Assembly (NCBI RefSeq): GCF_013390595.1
Contig: NZ_JACAWV010000007.1
Coordinates: forward strand, 885,519 to 949,518
Direction: 5' to 3'
Length of the DNA stretch: 64,000 nt
Source: Rhizobium sp. RM
Lineage (GTDB): Bacteria > Pseudomonadota > Alphaproteobacteria > Rhizobiales > Rhizobiaceae
Within the stretch, counting starts at the first letter, position 1. Every line of letters starts with the position of its first letter. This document shows, piece after piece, positions 43,091-52,102 of this stretch. Under the pieces are notes generated by a model. It worked only from the letters and a program-made list of their open reading frames with translations. It made no database searches and was not told the DNA's origin. A program made the position numbers and the translations under genes.

Positions 43091-44014
43091 TCAATCACCC
43101 ACGGTGGCGGCTGAACCCGTCCCCCGAACGGCCTCAACATAGTCTAGCAGGTGCGTCAGCAACGCTTTTCCATAGGGCGGCAGCTGATCGCGATTTCGGA
43201 CGCAAAGATAGATCTCCCGCTCGGACCACGCTTCGCCAATCGGCAAGGTTCGAAAATCCATGCTGCCGCGATAGCGCAGAGCCGCCGTTTCAGGGACAAT
43301 ACCAACGCCCGTACCGCACTCAACAACACGGCACAGTGCCTCAAAATTTTCCACGCGCATGCGAATGGTAGGACGCCTGCCGAGCTCATTCGCCAGACGT
43401 CGCAGGAATTGCGACAACGCCACTTTTTCGTCGAGCGCGACGAGTGGATGATCGAGAATGCTTGAATAGGCAAGCGGCCCATCCAGAGGAAAGTCACGCG
43501 GAACGATCACAACGAGCCGATCAGGAACAAACCGCCACTTTTCCAGACCCGTCATGTCGGCCGAGGATGCCACGATGCCCATATCGGCTTCACCTGCCCG
43601 CAGAAGATTGACCACTTCCAGGCTTGGCCTGTCTTTCACCGAAACGAACACATCGGGATGATCACGCAGAAATGTCCCGATAAGCTGCGGCATATGCTCG
43701 GAAAGCATGTTCGTATTCGAAAGGAAGCGAATTGTGCCGCCGCGCCCTTGCGAAAACGCATCGAGTTCGACTTCCAGCTTCCTTGCGTCATCCAGCAGCT
43801 TGCGCGCATGTCGGCACAACAGGTCTCCTGCAAGAGTCGGCTTGATGCCGCGACCGGTGCGCTCAAACAGCAGAAGGCCGAAATTTTCCTCGAGCTTTCT
43901 CAGCCGTGCGCTCACCGCCGCAACAACGATGTTGTTCTTTGCCGCTGCCGCCGTGAGGCTTCCGCCTTCGACTGCAGACAGGAAAATCTTGAGGTCGGTA
44001 AAGTCGAAGTTCAG
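43091..44014 (-). CDS. LysR-family regulator with apparent CTG start codon
   Basis: LysR protein whose complete N-terminal helix-turn-helix (NFDFTDLKIFLSAVEGGSLTAAA, then VSARLRKLEENFGLLLFERTGRG) is encoded only if translation begins at CTG 44014-44012. That gives 307 aa, the normal family length, with AAAGG 8 nt upstream and an in-frame TGA 12 nt before it. No ATG, GTG or TTG precedes the helix. The first standard start (GTG, 43915) would remove most of the DNA-binding domain. The effector domain is intact (GGTIRFLSNTNMLSEHMPQLI). It is divergent from the second dehydrogenase operon and probably controls it. Confidence 0.8.
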   Translation of the reverse strand: MNFDFTDLKIFLSAVEGGSLTAAAAKNNIVVAAVSARLRKLEENFGLLLFERTGRGIKPTLAGDLLCRHARKLLDDARKLEVELDAFSQGRGGTIRFLSNTNMLSEHMPQLIGTFLRDHPDVFVSVKDRPSLEVVNLLRAGEADMGIVASSADMTGLEKWRFVPDRLVVIVPRDFPLDGPLAYSSILDHPLVALDEKVALSQFLRRLANELGRRPTIRMRVENFEALCRVVECGTGVGIVPETAALRYRGSMDFRTLPIGEAWSEREIYLCVRNRDQLPPYGKALLTHLLDYVEAVRGTGSAATVGD

Positions 44015-44145
44015 CGGAGAAACCTTTCACTTTTGATGAAATCTGTTTGTACAACAAACTGACTACCCAAGTCATCCGTGGCGACGCTATGAGGAACATC
44101 AAGTTGCGCCCGCGACACATCGACACGCCTCAATCCTTTCGTAAT

Positions 44146-44166
44146 AAATGACAAAACGCGTCATTT
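44146..44166. promoter_or_regulatory. Candidate LysR operator in the divergent gap
   Basis: Inverted repeat AAATGAC-N7-GTCATTT in the 273-bp gap between the LysR gene and the cytochrome c gene. Size and position suit a LysR recognition site. No other gene is seen in 44015-44287. Confidence 0.5.
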
Positions 44167-44287
44167 TTATTCAAGATCACCTTGGATGCAGCAGGATTTT
44201 TCAGGTTTGGCTGTGTGGGCTGCGGCGATACGTATCAGGCCAGTGCGTGGGAGGCGTTCTGGATCTGCAATTTTGCATTCATTATTT

Positions 44288-45739
44288 ATGAAAGCGCCGC
44301 TCATGTTTAGGCTTCCTCCCATCCTCAAAACCGCGCGTGGTCCCTTGGGTTCTTTCGCGCTCTGTCTTGGCGCACTGGTCGCAACAAGCTGTCCCACCTT
44401 CGCAGATGACGCTGCCGATCTCATTGCTCGGGGGCGTTATCTTGCCACTGCGGCCGACTGTGCTGCCTGTCATACCGCGCCGCACGGCGGCACACCCTTC
44501 GCAGGCGGATATGGCATCGACACTCCGCTCGGGAAAATTTTCTCGACGAACATTACGCCTTCCAAGGAAGCCGGTATCGGCAATTACAGCGAAGAGGAAT
44601 TCGCGCGTGCGGTGCGCGATGGCATTGCAAAGGACGGCAGCCATCTCTATCCGGCCATGCCCTACACGGCCTATGCAAAGATCACCGATGAGGACATGAA
44701 GGCGCTCTACGCCTACTTCATGCAGGGCGTCAAAGCGGATGACCACAGGCCTCAGAAAACGGAACTGCCGTTTCCTTTCTCCATCCGCGCGTCGATGGCC
44801 GGCTGGAATCTGCTTTTCCTGAACAAGGATCGCTTCCAGCCCAACCCTGCCAAGTCGGCGGAATGGAACCGTGGCGCTTACCTCGCCGAGGCGCTGGAGC
44901 ATTGCAGCACCTGTCACACGCCGCGCAACATGTTCATGGCGGAAGACGCCAGCAAGGCGCTCTCCGGTGGCTCCATCGGGCCATGGTACGCACCGGACAT
45001 TACCGCATCGACGGTATCGGGTATTGGCGGCTGGTCTGATGCAGAACTGACGCAGTATCTCAAAACCGGTCTCGTCGCGGGCAAGGCTCAGGCTGCCGGG
45101 CCAATGGCGGAAGCCATTGAAAACAGCCTTCAGCACCTTCCCGACCAAGACATCAAAGCCATCGTCACCTATTTGCGCGACGTTCCGGGCGTGACGTCAA
45201 CGACCGGCACCGCTCGCGACGCCTTCGGCGCGCCATCCACCGCAGTCGAAGCCTCGCTTCGCGGTCTGCCGGGTCAGGCTCCGGATGAAAACGGCTACCA
45301 TGTCTTCAGCGGTAGCTGTGCTGCCTGTCATCAGGCCGAAGGCCAGGGTAACGACCATTATCCGTCCCTGTTCCACAACACGGCGACCGGCGGTGACCGC
45401 CCCGACAATCTCGTTGCCACGATCCTGTTTGGTCTCCATCGCACGGTGGGTGAAACTGTTGCATTCATGCCTGCCTTCGGTGCGGACGCGTCCTATACGG
45501 ATCGCCTCTCCGACAAGGACATTGCCGATGTCAGCAACTACGTGCTGGCCAACTACGGCAATCCGGCGGTCAAGGTGACGCCGGAAGACGTCGCACGTAT
45601 TCGTGACGGCGGTGAAAAGCCTCTCATCGTCAAGCTGGCGCCTTTTGCACTGCCTGTCGGCATTGCGATTGCAGCGATCGTCGTCGCGCTGATCGCCTGG
45701 CTGGTCCTACGTCGTCGCCCGCGTCCGGTGCTTGGCTGA
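44288..45739 (+). CDS. Tri-heme cytochrome c subunit, second dehydrogenase
   Basis: 483-aa cytochrome c from ATG 44288 (ATG 44303 is an alternative; the frame is open to 44186 without a plausible leader). The signal peptide ends PTFADD. Heme sites are CAACH (C58), CSTCH and a third CAACH. A C-terminal membrane anchor LPVGIAIAAIVVALIAWLVL is followed by basic residues. It is clearly paralogous to the cytochrome at 7538, with the same segment FSTNITPSKxAGIGxYxExxFxxAVRxGIxKDG. It comes first in its operon rather than last. Confidence 0.92.
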   Translation: MKAPLMFRLPPILKTARGPLGSFALCLGALVATSCPTFADDAADLIARGRYLATAADCAACHTAPHGGTPFAGGYGIDTPLGKIFSTNITPSKEAGIGNYSEEEFARAVRDGIAKDGSHLYPAMPYTAYAKITDEDMKALYAYFMQGVKADDHRPQKTELPFPFSIRASMAGWNLLFLNKDRFQPNPAKSAEWNRGAYLAEALEHCSTCHTPRNMFMAEDASKALSGGSIGPWYAPDITASTVSGIGGWSDAELTQYLKTGLVAGKAQAAGPMAEAIENSLQHLPDQDIKAIVTYLRDVPGVTSTTGTARDAFGAPSTAVEASLRGLPGQAPDENGYHVFSGSCAACHQAEGQGNDHYPSLFHNTATGGDRPDNLVATILFGLHRTVGETVAFMPAFGADASYTDRLSDKDIADVSNYVLANYGNPAVKVTPEDVARIRDGGEKPLIVKLAPFALPVGIAIAAIVVALIAWLVLRRRPRPVLG

Positions 45740-45799
45740 GCCTCCAGCGCACGGCCACCTCTTCACCTTTTCGCATGTCATGCTCCATCGGAGATCCTG

Positions 45800-46327
45800 A
45801 TGCCCTTTGATCCATCCTCCCCCGCCATGTTCGGCCAAACCCTCTCCCGCCGCAGTTTGCTGCGAGGAACCGCAGCCCTCGGCGGACTGGCGCTCGCTGC
45901 CAGCCTCAGCGTGCCTCTGTCTGCTGCGACAGCGGACGACGCCGTGGCCTCATTCACGCAACTGTCGGAGTTCCTGACCGGTTACACGCTCGATCCGCTT
46001 CTCGGCGCACGGTTCCTGACAGCTCTGAAAAAGCGCGATACCGAGCTCGACGCCAGCCTTGCTGCCCTGACACAGCTCATCAAGCAGTCCGGCGTTGCCA
46101 ATATGGACGGCTTTCTGGCGCTGACCGGCATGGATCCGGCCCTCACCAAAACAGCCACCAAGATTGTTTCGGCCTGGTATCTCGGCGTCGTCGGCGAGCC
46201 GGAAGATGCCGAGCTGATCACCTACGCGGAATCGCTGATGTATCGCCCGACCAAGGGCCTCCTTACCGTTCCGTCCTACGGTCCCGGCCCGAACGCCTGG
46301 GGACCGAAGCCCGGCAGCAAGATCTGA
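45800..46327 (+). CDS. Periplasmic dehydrogenase small (gamma) subunit, Tat-exported
   Basis: 175-aa small subunit. The Tat leader TLSRRSLLRGTAALGGLALAA (near residues 14-34) is a better match to the SRRxFLK consensus than that of the paralogue at 5318. AWYLGVVGEPEDAELITYAESLMYRPTKGLLTVPSYGPGPNAWGPKP is the family C-terminus. It should carry the folded FAD subunit through the Tat pathway. It is 60 bp after the cytochrome gene and 13 bp before the large subunit. Confidence 0.88.
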   Translation: MPFDPSSPAMFGQTLSRRSLLRGTAALGGLALAASLSVPLSAATADDAVASFTQLSEFLTGYTLDPLLGARFLTALKKRDTELDASLAALTQLIKQSGVANMDGFLALTGMDPALTKTATKIVSAWYLGVVGEPEDAELITYAESLMYRPTKGLLTVPSYGPGPNAWGPKPGSKI

Positions 46328-46340
46328 CAGGAATAGAGAT

Positions 46341-47975
46341 ATGGCAAACACATCCTACGATGCGGACCTGATCGTTATCGGCTCAGGCGTCATGGGCGGC
46401 ATCGTCGCCGCAAATCTGGCGAAGGCCGGCAAGAAGGTCATCGTGCTGGAGGCCGGGCCCCGTGTCGACCGCCGCGAGATCGTCGAAACCTACCGCAACG
46501 CTCCGGTAAAACTGTCGCTGGCAAACGCCAAGCTGCAGGGCGCCGGCTCGCCATTTCCGAGCATGCCCTGGGCGCCATCCACCTATGGCGATTATCTGCA
46601 GTATGAGGGCCCGGTGAAATATAACACCTCCTATCTCAGGGTCGTCGGCGGAACGACCTGGCACTTCGGCTCGGCGCTGTGGCGCATGATCCCTAACGAC
46701 TTCAAGATTCAGACGCTTTACGGCCGCGGCCGTGACTGGCCGATCGGCTACGACGATCTCGAGGACTACTACAACAAGGCCGAGCTTGAACTGGGCGTGA
46801 CAGGAACCGACGGCCAGGACGAAAGCGGTCAGGGCGGCGGTCCGATGCCGCCACGGTCGATGCCGTTCCCGATGAAGCAGTTGAACAGCACCTATATGTT
46901 CGACAGGTTGTCGCAGAAGCTTCTTGTCGGTGGCTTCAACCCGGTTCTAGAGCCGCATGGACGTGCTTCGCGTCCCTATGGCAATCGCCCGGTCTGTGCG
47001 GGAAACAACAATTGCAACCCGGTCTGTCCGATCGGCGCCAAATACGACGGATCGATGCATATCGACGAGGCCGAACGTCATGGCGCCAAGCTTCTCGACA
47101 ACTCGCCCGTCTATAAAATCGAAGCTGGTGACGACGGCAAGATCACTGCGGTCTGGTACAAGAAACCCGATGGCTCCGAACATCGCCTCACGGCGAAGTA
47201 TTTCGTGCTTGCCGCTTACGGCATCGAATCCGCCAAGCTTCTGCTGATCTCGACATCCGAAAAATACCCGAACGGCATCGCGAATTCTTCGGATCAGGTC
47301 GGCCGCAACCTCATGGACCACACCGGTATCAGCATGAACATGCTGACTAAGGATGACATGTGGCCGGGCCAGGGTCCGACCGAACTTCTCGTCTACCTCA
47401 ACCAGCGTGACGGCGAGTTCCGCAAGGATTATCCAAGCTACAAGATCAAGGTGCGCAACACGGTTCCGACGGCGCAGATGACCGAAGGCTTTATCAAGAA
47501 GGGCATTCTTGGATCGAAGCTGGACGAAGAAATCCGCAAATATTCGGCTCGTTCGCTGAACTGGGCAATCGACTTCGAACCGCTGCCGTTGCCGGAAAAC
47601 CGCGTCACACCTTCGAAAACCAAGTTCGATGCGCTCGGTATCCCGGTCCCCGTTCTCTATTACAGCGTGACCGATTACTGGAACGCTGGTCGCGACCGCG
47701 GCCTCCAGGATCTGCACAAGATCGCGGATTTGCTGGAAGCCGAAGTGCTGTCTACCGATGTCAAATGGCAAAACCGCCAGCACGTGATGGGCACCACCCG
47801 CATGGGCAACGACCCGAAAGACTCTGTTGTCGACCGCGACTGCCGCACGCACGATCACCCGAACATGTTCATTGCCGGCACCAGCGTCATGCCATCGGCG
47901 TCCTGCATGAACCCGACCCTGACGGGTGCCGCACTCAGCGTTCGCATCGCGGAACAATTGATCAAGGAAATCTGA
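46341..47975 (+). CDS. GMC-family FAD dehydrogenase large subunit, second copy
   Basis: 544-aa catalytic subunit. FAD motif LIVIGSGVMGGIVAANLAKAG (residues 10-30). Cluster motif CAGNNNCNPVC (C219, C225, C229) keeps the three cysteines of the 3Fe-4S site but has Ala where the paralogue has an extra Cys. The C-terminal part has QNRQHVMGTTRMG with the likely catalytic His and GTSVMPSASCMNPTLTGAAL. Like the paralogue it has no signal peptide. Differences in the active-site and middle regions imply a different substrate from the 5895 enzyme (inference). Confidence 0.92.
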   Translation: MANTSYDADLIVIGSGVMGGIVAANLAKAGKKVIVLEAGPRVDRREIVETYRNAPVKLSLANAKLQGAGSPFPSMPWAPSTYGDYLQYEGPVKYNTSYLRVVGGTTWHFGSALWRMIPNDFKIQTLYGRGRDWPIGYDDLEDYYNKAELELGVTGTDGQDESGQGGGPMPPRSMPFPMKQLNSTYMFDRLSQKLLVGGFNPVLEPHGRASRPYGNRPVCAGNNNCNPVCPIGAKYDGSMHIDEAERHGAKLLDNSPVYKIEAGDDGKITAVWYKKPDGSEHRLTAKYFVLAAYGIESAKLLLISTSEKYPNGIANSSDQVGRNLMDHTGISMNMLTKDDMWPGQGPTELLVYLNQRDGEFRKDYPSYKIKVRNTVPTAQMTEGFIKKGILGSKLDEEIRKYSARSLNWAIDFEPLPLPENRVTPSKTKFDALGIPVPVLYYSVTDYWNAGRDRGLQDLHKIADLLEAEVLSTDVKWQNRQHVMGTTRMGNDPKDSVVDRDCRTHDHPNMFIAGTSVMPSASCMNPTLTGAALSVRIAEQLIKEI

Positions 47976-47994
47976 TCTCGAACATCGGAGTGCC

Positions 47995-48013
47995 CTCCCC
48001 GTTTTCCGGGGGG
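47995..48013 (+). terminator. Hairpin after the second dehydrogenase operon
   Basis: 7-bp stem (one G-U) 47995-48001 / 48007-48013 with loop TTTTC, 19 bp after the large-subunit stop. No clear T-tract follows; terminator-like by position and GC content. Confidence 0.45.
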
Positions 48014-48117
48014 CCTCCATTCAAACATGACTCATGGACGGTCCGGTCATCTTAAACACGCATGAGGAGCTGATTTTTATCATGTTGAATTGACTTGCCG
48101 ATCTCTGCCGGGCAAAA

Positions 48118-48136
48118 GATGATTATATTTGTCATC
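48118..48136. promoter_or_regulatory. Iron-responsive operator (RirA IRO-type box) before the Fe-siderophore ABC operon
   Basis: GATGA-N9-TCATC, an extended form of the rhizobial TGA-N9-TCA iron box, 48 bp upstream of the first permease. A TATATT at 48124-48129 lies inside it and may be the -10 element, so a bound RirA would block initiation in iron-replete cells. Confidence 0.65.
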
Positions 48137-48183
48137 AATAGATCGACGGGAGGCGATCGCACGAAGGACGAGCGATCGTTTTC

Positions 48184-49236
48184 ATGAGTGCCAGCCCTAT
48201 CGAACAAACCGCATATGCGCGGGATCGCGTCGCGACCTCCGGCAAAAGCGGGAAACGACTTGGCCTTTTTACCGCCGCCATTCTCCTTGTCGTGGTCTTT
48301 TGTCTCAGCCTTGCCATTGGTGCCCGCACCATTGCCGTTGGTGACGTTTTATCGGCACTCTTCTCCGGTGAAACCACGATCGACAGCGAAACCATCTGGT
48401 CTTTGCGCCTGCCTCGCACGCTTCTGGGACTGATGGCCGGCATCGCCTTTGCTCTTTCGGGTGCACTGATGCAGGCATTGACGCGGAACCCCCTCGCTGA
48501 TCCTGGTATCCTTGGCATCAATGCGGGAGCTGCCTTTGCCATGGTCGCCGCCATCGGCCTCCTCGGCATTTCTCATCCGCTATCATTGATCTGGTTCGCC
48601 TTTGCCGGCACAGGACTTGCTGCGGTTGCCGTTTACGCGGCAGCGATGGGCGGCCGTGCCGGTGCAACACCATTGCGTCTGACACTGGCGGGCGTTGCCA
48701 TCGGAGCGGTTCTTCGTGGCCTCACATCGACGCTGATCTTCCTCGACCCCAACACCTTCGATCACATGCTGAATTGGGAAGTCGGATCGCTTGCTATCAC
48801 CGGCTACGACAATCTCATTTATACCGCACCCTTCGTCGCCATCGGCATCGTTCTCGCCCTGATCTCGGCCCCGGTTCTCAATGTTGTGGCGCTGGGTGAC
48901 GATCAGGCACGCTCGCTTGGCGCTGGCCTTGGCCGTGCCCGGATCATGACCGTCATTTCGGTCATGCTTCTGACGGGTGCTGCCACTGCAGCCGCCGGCC
49001 CACTCGGTTTTCTGGGTCTGATGGTGCCCTACGTCGCCCGCAGTCTCGTTGGCAGTGATCAACGCTGGATTTTTGCCTACACGCTGGTGCTCGCGCCGAT
49101 CGTTCTTCTTACTGCCGACATTATCGGCCGCCTCAGTATGCGCCCTGCGGAGATCCAGGTGGGCATCGTCACTGCCTTCATCGGTGCGCCGGTTCTGATC
49201 TGGCTCGTGCGTGCACGCAAGGTGACCGCGCTATGA
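48184..49236 (+). CDS. Iron-siderophore ABC transporter permease (FecCD family)
   Basis: 350-aa inner-membrane permease. It has about nine to ten helices; SLRLPRTLLGLMAGIAFALSGALMQALTRNPLADPGILGINAGAAFA is the FecCD hallmark, and GPLGFLGLMVPYVARSLVG the ATPase contact. The stop overlaps the ATG of the second permease. It is the first gene of a four-gene importer (two permeases, ATPase, binding protein), corresponding to FepD/FepG/FepC/FepB. Confidence 0.94.
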   Translation: MSASPIEQTAYARDRVATSGKSGKRLGLFTAAILLVVVFCLSLAIGARTIAVGDVLSALFSGETTIDSETIWSLRLPRTLLGLMAGIAFALSGALMQALTRNPLADPGILGINAGAAFAMVAAIGLLGISHPLSLIWFAFAGTGLAAVAVYAAAMGGRAGATPLRLTLAGVAIGAVLRGLTSTLIFLDPNTFDHMLNWEVGSLAITGYDNLIYTAPFVAIGIVLALISAPVLNVVALGDDQARSLGAGLGRARIMTVISVMLLTGAATAAAGPLGFLGLMVPYVARSLVGSDQRWIFAYTLVLAPIVLLTADIIGRLSMRPAEIQVGIVTAFIGAPVLIWLVRARKVTAL

Positions 49237-50288
49237 GCCTGCATCCTTCCTTCACGCGCCGCCGGCTTACAATCCGAGCCTTTGGCGAGCGCATTGGCAT
49301 CAGCATCGACAAGCGACTTCTGCTGGCCTGCGCAATTCTCATCGGGCTTGGCGTCGCCGTTCTCATAGCAGCGCTCGTCAGCGGGCAGGTCCATATTCCT
49401 GTCATAGATGTCATCGATGTGCTGACCGGTAATGGCCAGCGCCGTACCCGGCTCGTTGTTCTCGAATGGCGCATGCCCCGTGCAGCCGCTGCAGCGTTGT
49501 TCGGAGCACTGCTCGGTCTCGGTGGTGCGGTCTTCCAGTCTATCACCCGCAATCCGCTAGGCAGCCCTGACGTCGTCGGCTTCGATGCGGGCGCCTATAC
49601 AGGCGCCATTCTGGCGATCACCTTTGCCGGTGGCGGCTGGCTGGTCCTGGCCGGCAGCGCGATTGCCGGCGGCTTGCTGACCGCACTCGTTGTCTATCTC
49701 CTGACCTGGCACAAAGGTATCCAGGGCTTTCAGTTGATCGTTATCGGCATCGGCGTCAGTGCCATGCTCACCTCGGCCAATCACTGGATTTTGCTGAAGT
49801 CCACTCTCTCAACAGCCATGGCCGCCAACACCTGGGGCATGGGTTCACTTGCCCGCGTCAATAGCCAGCAATTGCTGCCGTCGCTATGGATCGCCCTGCC
49901 GGTCATCATTGCGGCCCTTGTTCTGTCGCGCCCGCTCAAAATGATGGAGATGGGCGATGCGCGTGCACGCGCTCTCGGTATCCGAGTCGAGGCGGTGCGA
50001 CTGTCGCTGATGGCACTTGCCATTGTTGCCACGGCTTTGGTCACAGCAATCGCAGGCCCTATCCCCTTTGTGGCCTTGGCTGCCCCGCCGATTGCCCACG
50101 CAATCACCCGCACGGCCGGCACCTCTTTGGCCGCATCGATGGCCACCGGAGCTGTCCTTCTCTCTGCCGCCGATTATGCCGCACAGCATAGCTTCGCGCC
50201 GATCCAGTTGCCGGTCGGCGTGGTAACGCTCTGCATCGGCGGCATCTATTTCCTTTGGTTGATCATCAAGGAGGCACGCCGCACGTGA
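49233..50288 (+). CDS. Iron-siderophore ABC transporter permease (FecCD family), second subunit
   Basis: 351-aa partner permease. LEWRMPRAAAAALFGALLGLGGAVFQSITRNPLGSPDVVGFDAGAYTGAI and AGPIPFVALAAPPIAHAITRTAG are the family motifs. It overlaps the upstream permease (ATGA) and the downstream ATPase (GTGA), indicating tight translational coupling. It resembles FepG. Confidence 0.94.
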   Translation: MSLHPSFTRRRLTIRAFGERIGISIDKRLLLACAILIGLGVAVLIAALVSGQVHIPVIDVIDVLTGNGQRRTRLVVLEWRMPRAAAAALFGALLGLGGAVFQSITRNPLGSPDVVGFDAGAYTGAILAITFAGGGWLVLAGSAIAGGLLTALVVYLLTWHKGIQGFQLIVIGIGVSAMLTSANHWILLKSTLSTAMAANTWGMGSLARVNSQQLLPSLWIALPVIIAALVLSRPLKMMEMGDARARALGIRVEAVRLSLMALAIVATALVTAIAGPIPFVALAAPPIAHAITRTAGTSLAASMATGAVLLSAADYAAQHSFAPIQLPVGVVTLCIGGIYFLWLIIKEARRT

Positions 50289-51112
50289 GCCAGCAACCCG
50301 CTCCCCGCCTCGAAGCACAATCCGTTGAACTCGCCTATGGCAAGTCGATCATCGCGCAGGACCTCTCGGTCAGCGTACCCTCCGGTTCCTTTACCGCAAT
50401 TGTCGGCCCCAATGCCTGCGGCAAGTCTACGCTTTTGCAGGCTCTTTCACGCCTGCTTGCCCCCGGTCGCGGCTCGGTTCTTCTGGATGGACGCGCAATT
50501 TCCGCCATTCCGGCCAAGGAATTTGCCCGCCGTGTCGGTCTCATGCCGCAAAGCTCGATTGCCCCTGATGGCATCACCGTAACGGAGCTGGTCGCCTGCG
50601 GCCGTTATCCGCATCAGAACTTTCTGCGCCAATGGAGCAGAGCCGACGAGCAGGCGGTTGCCGACGCCATCGACGCCACCGGCATGAACGACCTTGCCGG
50701 ACGTCGCGTCAGCGAACTGTCAGGCGGTCAGCGTCAGCGTGCCTGGATCGCCATGGTTCTTGCCCAGGAAACCCCGCTTCTTCTGCTTGATGAACCGACA
50801 ACCTTTCTCGATATCGCCCATCAGATGGAATTGATGCTGCTTCTGGAAAAGCTCAACCGTGAGAAGGGTTACACGATCGCTGCGGTCCTGCACGATCTCA
50901 ACCAGGCATGCCGACACGCCACGCACATGATTGCCATGCGCGGCGGCCACGCGGTTGCCGAGGGACGGCCCGCCGACATCGTTACCGAAGCGCTTGTTCG
51001 TGACGTTTTCGGCCTCGACAGCCTCATCATTGCCGATCCCATCTTCGGCACACCCTTGGTCGTGCCGCGCGGTCTGCACGACAATTCCACCGCCTCGATT
51101 TCAACGGAATGA
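50285..51112 (+). CDS. Iron-siderophore ABC transporter ATPase (FepC type)
   Basis: 275-aa ATPase. The GTG start at 50285 overlaps the permease stop and has AAGGAGG about 10 nt upstream; the longer frame from 50255 is less likely. Walker A GPNACGKST, Q-loop LMPQSSIAPDGITVTELVACGRYPHQ, signature LSGGQRQRAWIAMVLAQ, Walker B LLLLDEPTTFLDIAHQ and switch His in VLHDLNQA are all typical of FepC/FhuC. It drives Fe-siderophore import through the two FecCD permeases. Confidence 0.94.
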   Translation: MSQQPAPRLEAQSVELAYGKSIIAQDLSVSVPSGSFTAIVGPNACGKSTLLQALSRLLAPGRGSVLLDGRAISAIPAKEFARRVGLMPQSSIAPDGITVTELVACGRYPHQNFLRQWSRADEQAVADAIDATGMNDLAGRRVSELSGGQRQRAWIAMVLAQETPLLLLDEPTTFLDIAHQMELMLLLEKLNREKGYTIAAVLHDLNQACRHATHMIAMRGGHAVAEGRPADIVTEALVRDVFGLDSLIIADPIFGTPLVVPRGLHDNSTASISTE

Positions 51113-51129
51113 CGAAAGGATAATTGCCC

Positions 51130-52047
51130 TTGTCGCTTAATCTGACACGCCGCGAGATGATCGCCGCATCGCTTCTACTCGCCGCCAGCCCCGTTCTCGC
51201 CCAGGAGACAATCACCGTCACCGACGTCATCGGCTCCGTCGAAATCCCCAAGGTTGCCAAGCGCATCGTCGTGACCGATGGCGACGACGTGCTGCAGCCG
51301 ACGGTCGCGCTCGGCATCAAGCCGGTCGGTGCATCCCGCCCTAATTTCACGGGTGGTTTCGCAAAGGGTGTCGCGGAACGCCTGCCAGCCGACATCGGCT
51401 ATATCGGTTCGTCCGGGGAGCCGAATTACGAGGCGGTGCTCAACATGGAGCCCGACCTCATCTTGATGAGCAACGACGATCTGCCGGATCAACAAGGCAT
51501 GTATGAACGCTACAGCCAGATCGCACCGACCGTACTGATCGACGTCGACCAGAAGAAATGGCGCCACACACTTGAGACCATCGCTGAGGTAACCGGGCGT
51601 CAGGCCGAGGCCAAGGAATTGCTTGCCCGTTACGATGCCCGCGCCAGGCAGGTCCGCGACATCATTGGTGACAAGGCCGGCACGGCAACCGTTGCGCGCG
51701 TGCGTACCAATCTCGTTCGTTACATGCTGCAGGACACGTCGTTCACATGGGCCGTTCTGAAGGATGTTGGCTTCAAGGCACCACCGCAGCAGGAAGTGGG
51801 TGGTGACGATGCCTTCATCAATATCAGCCTGGAGCGACTCGATCTTCTGGAAGCAGACATGATCCTGCTTCTGGAAGACGAAGGTGCCAAGGGTGCTGGT
51901 GCGATGAGCGAGAAGCTGAAAGACCTGCCGACGTTTGCAAGCCTGCGCGGCGAGAAGATCGAGCTGCCATCGGCCGACTTCCTGTTCGGCAATATCCTGA
52001 CGGCGTTCAATCTGCTCGATCTTTTGGAAGAAAAGTTCAAGGCTTGA
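51130..52047 (+). CDS. Iron-siderophore ABC transporter periplasmic binding protein
   Basis: 305-aa binding protein of the FepB/FecB class (Peripla_BP_2). TTG 51130 is 9 nt from AAAGGA; TTG 51124 is only 3 nt from it. The leader LTRREMIAASLLLAASPVLAQ contains a twin arginine, so export may be by Tat. The core has VAKRIVVTDGDDVLQPTVALGIKPVGASR and EPNYEAVLNMEPDLILMSNDD, as in siderophore binding proteins. It delivers the ferri-siderophore released by the TonB receptor to the permease. A terminator hairpin follows. Confidence 0.92.
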   Translation: MSLNLTRREMIAASLLLAASPVLAQETITVTDVIGSVEIPKVAKRIVVTDGDDVLQPTVALGIKPVGASRPNFTGGFAKGVAERLPADIGYIGSSGEPNYEAVLNMEPDLILMSNDDLPDQQGMYERYSQIAPTVLIDVDQKKWRHTLETIAEVTGRQAEAKELLARYDARARQVRDIIGDKAGTATVARVRTNLVRYMLQDTSFTWAVLKDVGFKAPPQQEVGGDDAFINISLERLDLLEADMILLLEDEGAKGAGAMSEKLKDLPTFASLRGEKIELPSADFLFGNILTAFNLLDLLEEKFKA

Positions 52048-52061
52048 CGAGGGCAGGATCG

Positions 52062-52092
52062 CGAGATGCTGGCCACACGGGGCAGCATCTCG
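52062..52092. terminator. Bidirectional terminator between convergent iron genes
   Basis: 10-bp perfect stem CGAGATGCTG (52062-52071) / CAGCATCTCG (52083-52092), 11-nt loop, followed by GCTTT. It lies between the binding-protein stop (52047) and the end of the leftward monooxygenase (52103). Confidence 0.7.
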
Positions 52093-52102
52093 GCTTTAAT
52101 GC

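Noticed and set aside
43916..44014. Frameshift or deletion at the 5' end of the LysR gene
   Set aside because: Reading the same frame upstream gives an unbroken, complete LysR helix-turn-helix. Only the start codon is unusual, so a non-standard start fits better than a frameshift.
46947..48020. 357-codon minus-strand frame opposite the second GMC dehydrogenase
   Set aside because: Antisense shadow; it carries no recognisable motif, and the plus strand encodes a well-supported enzyme.
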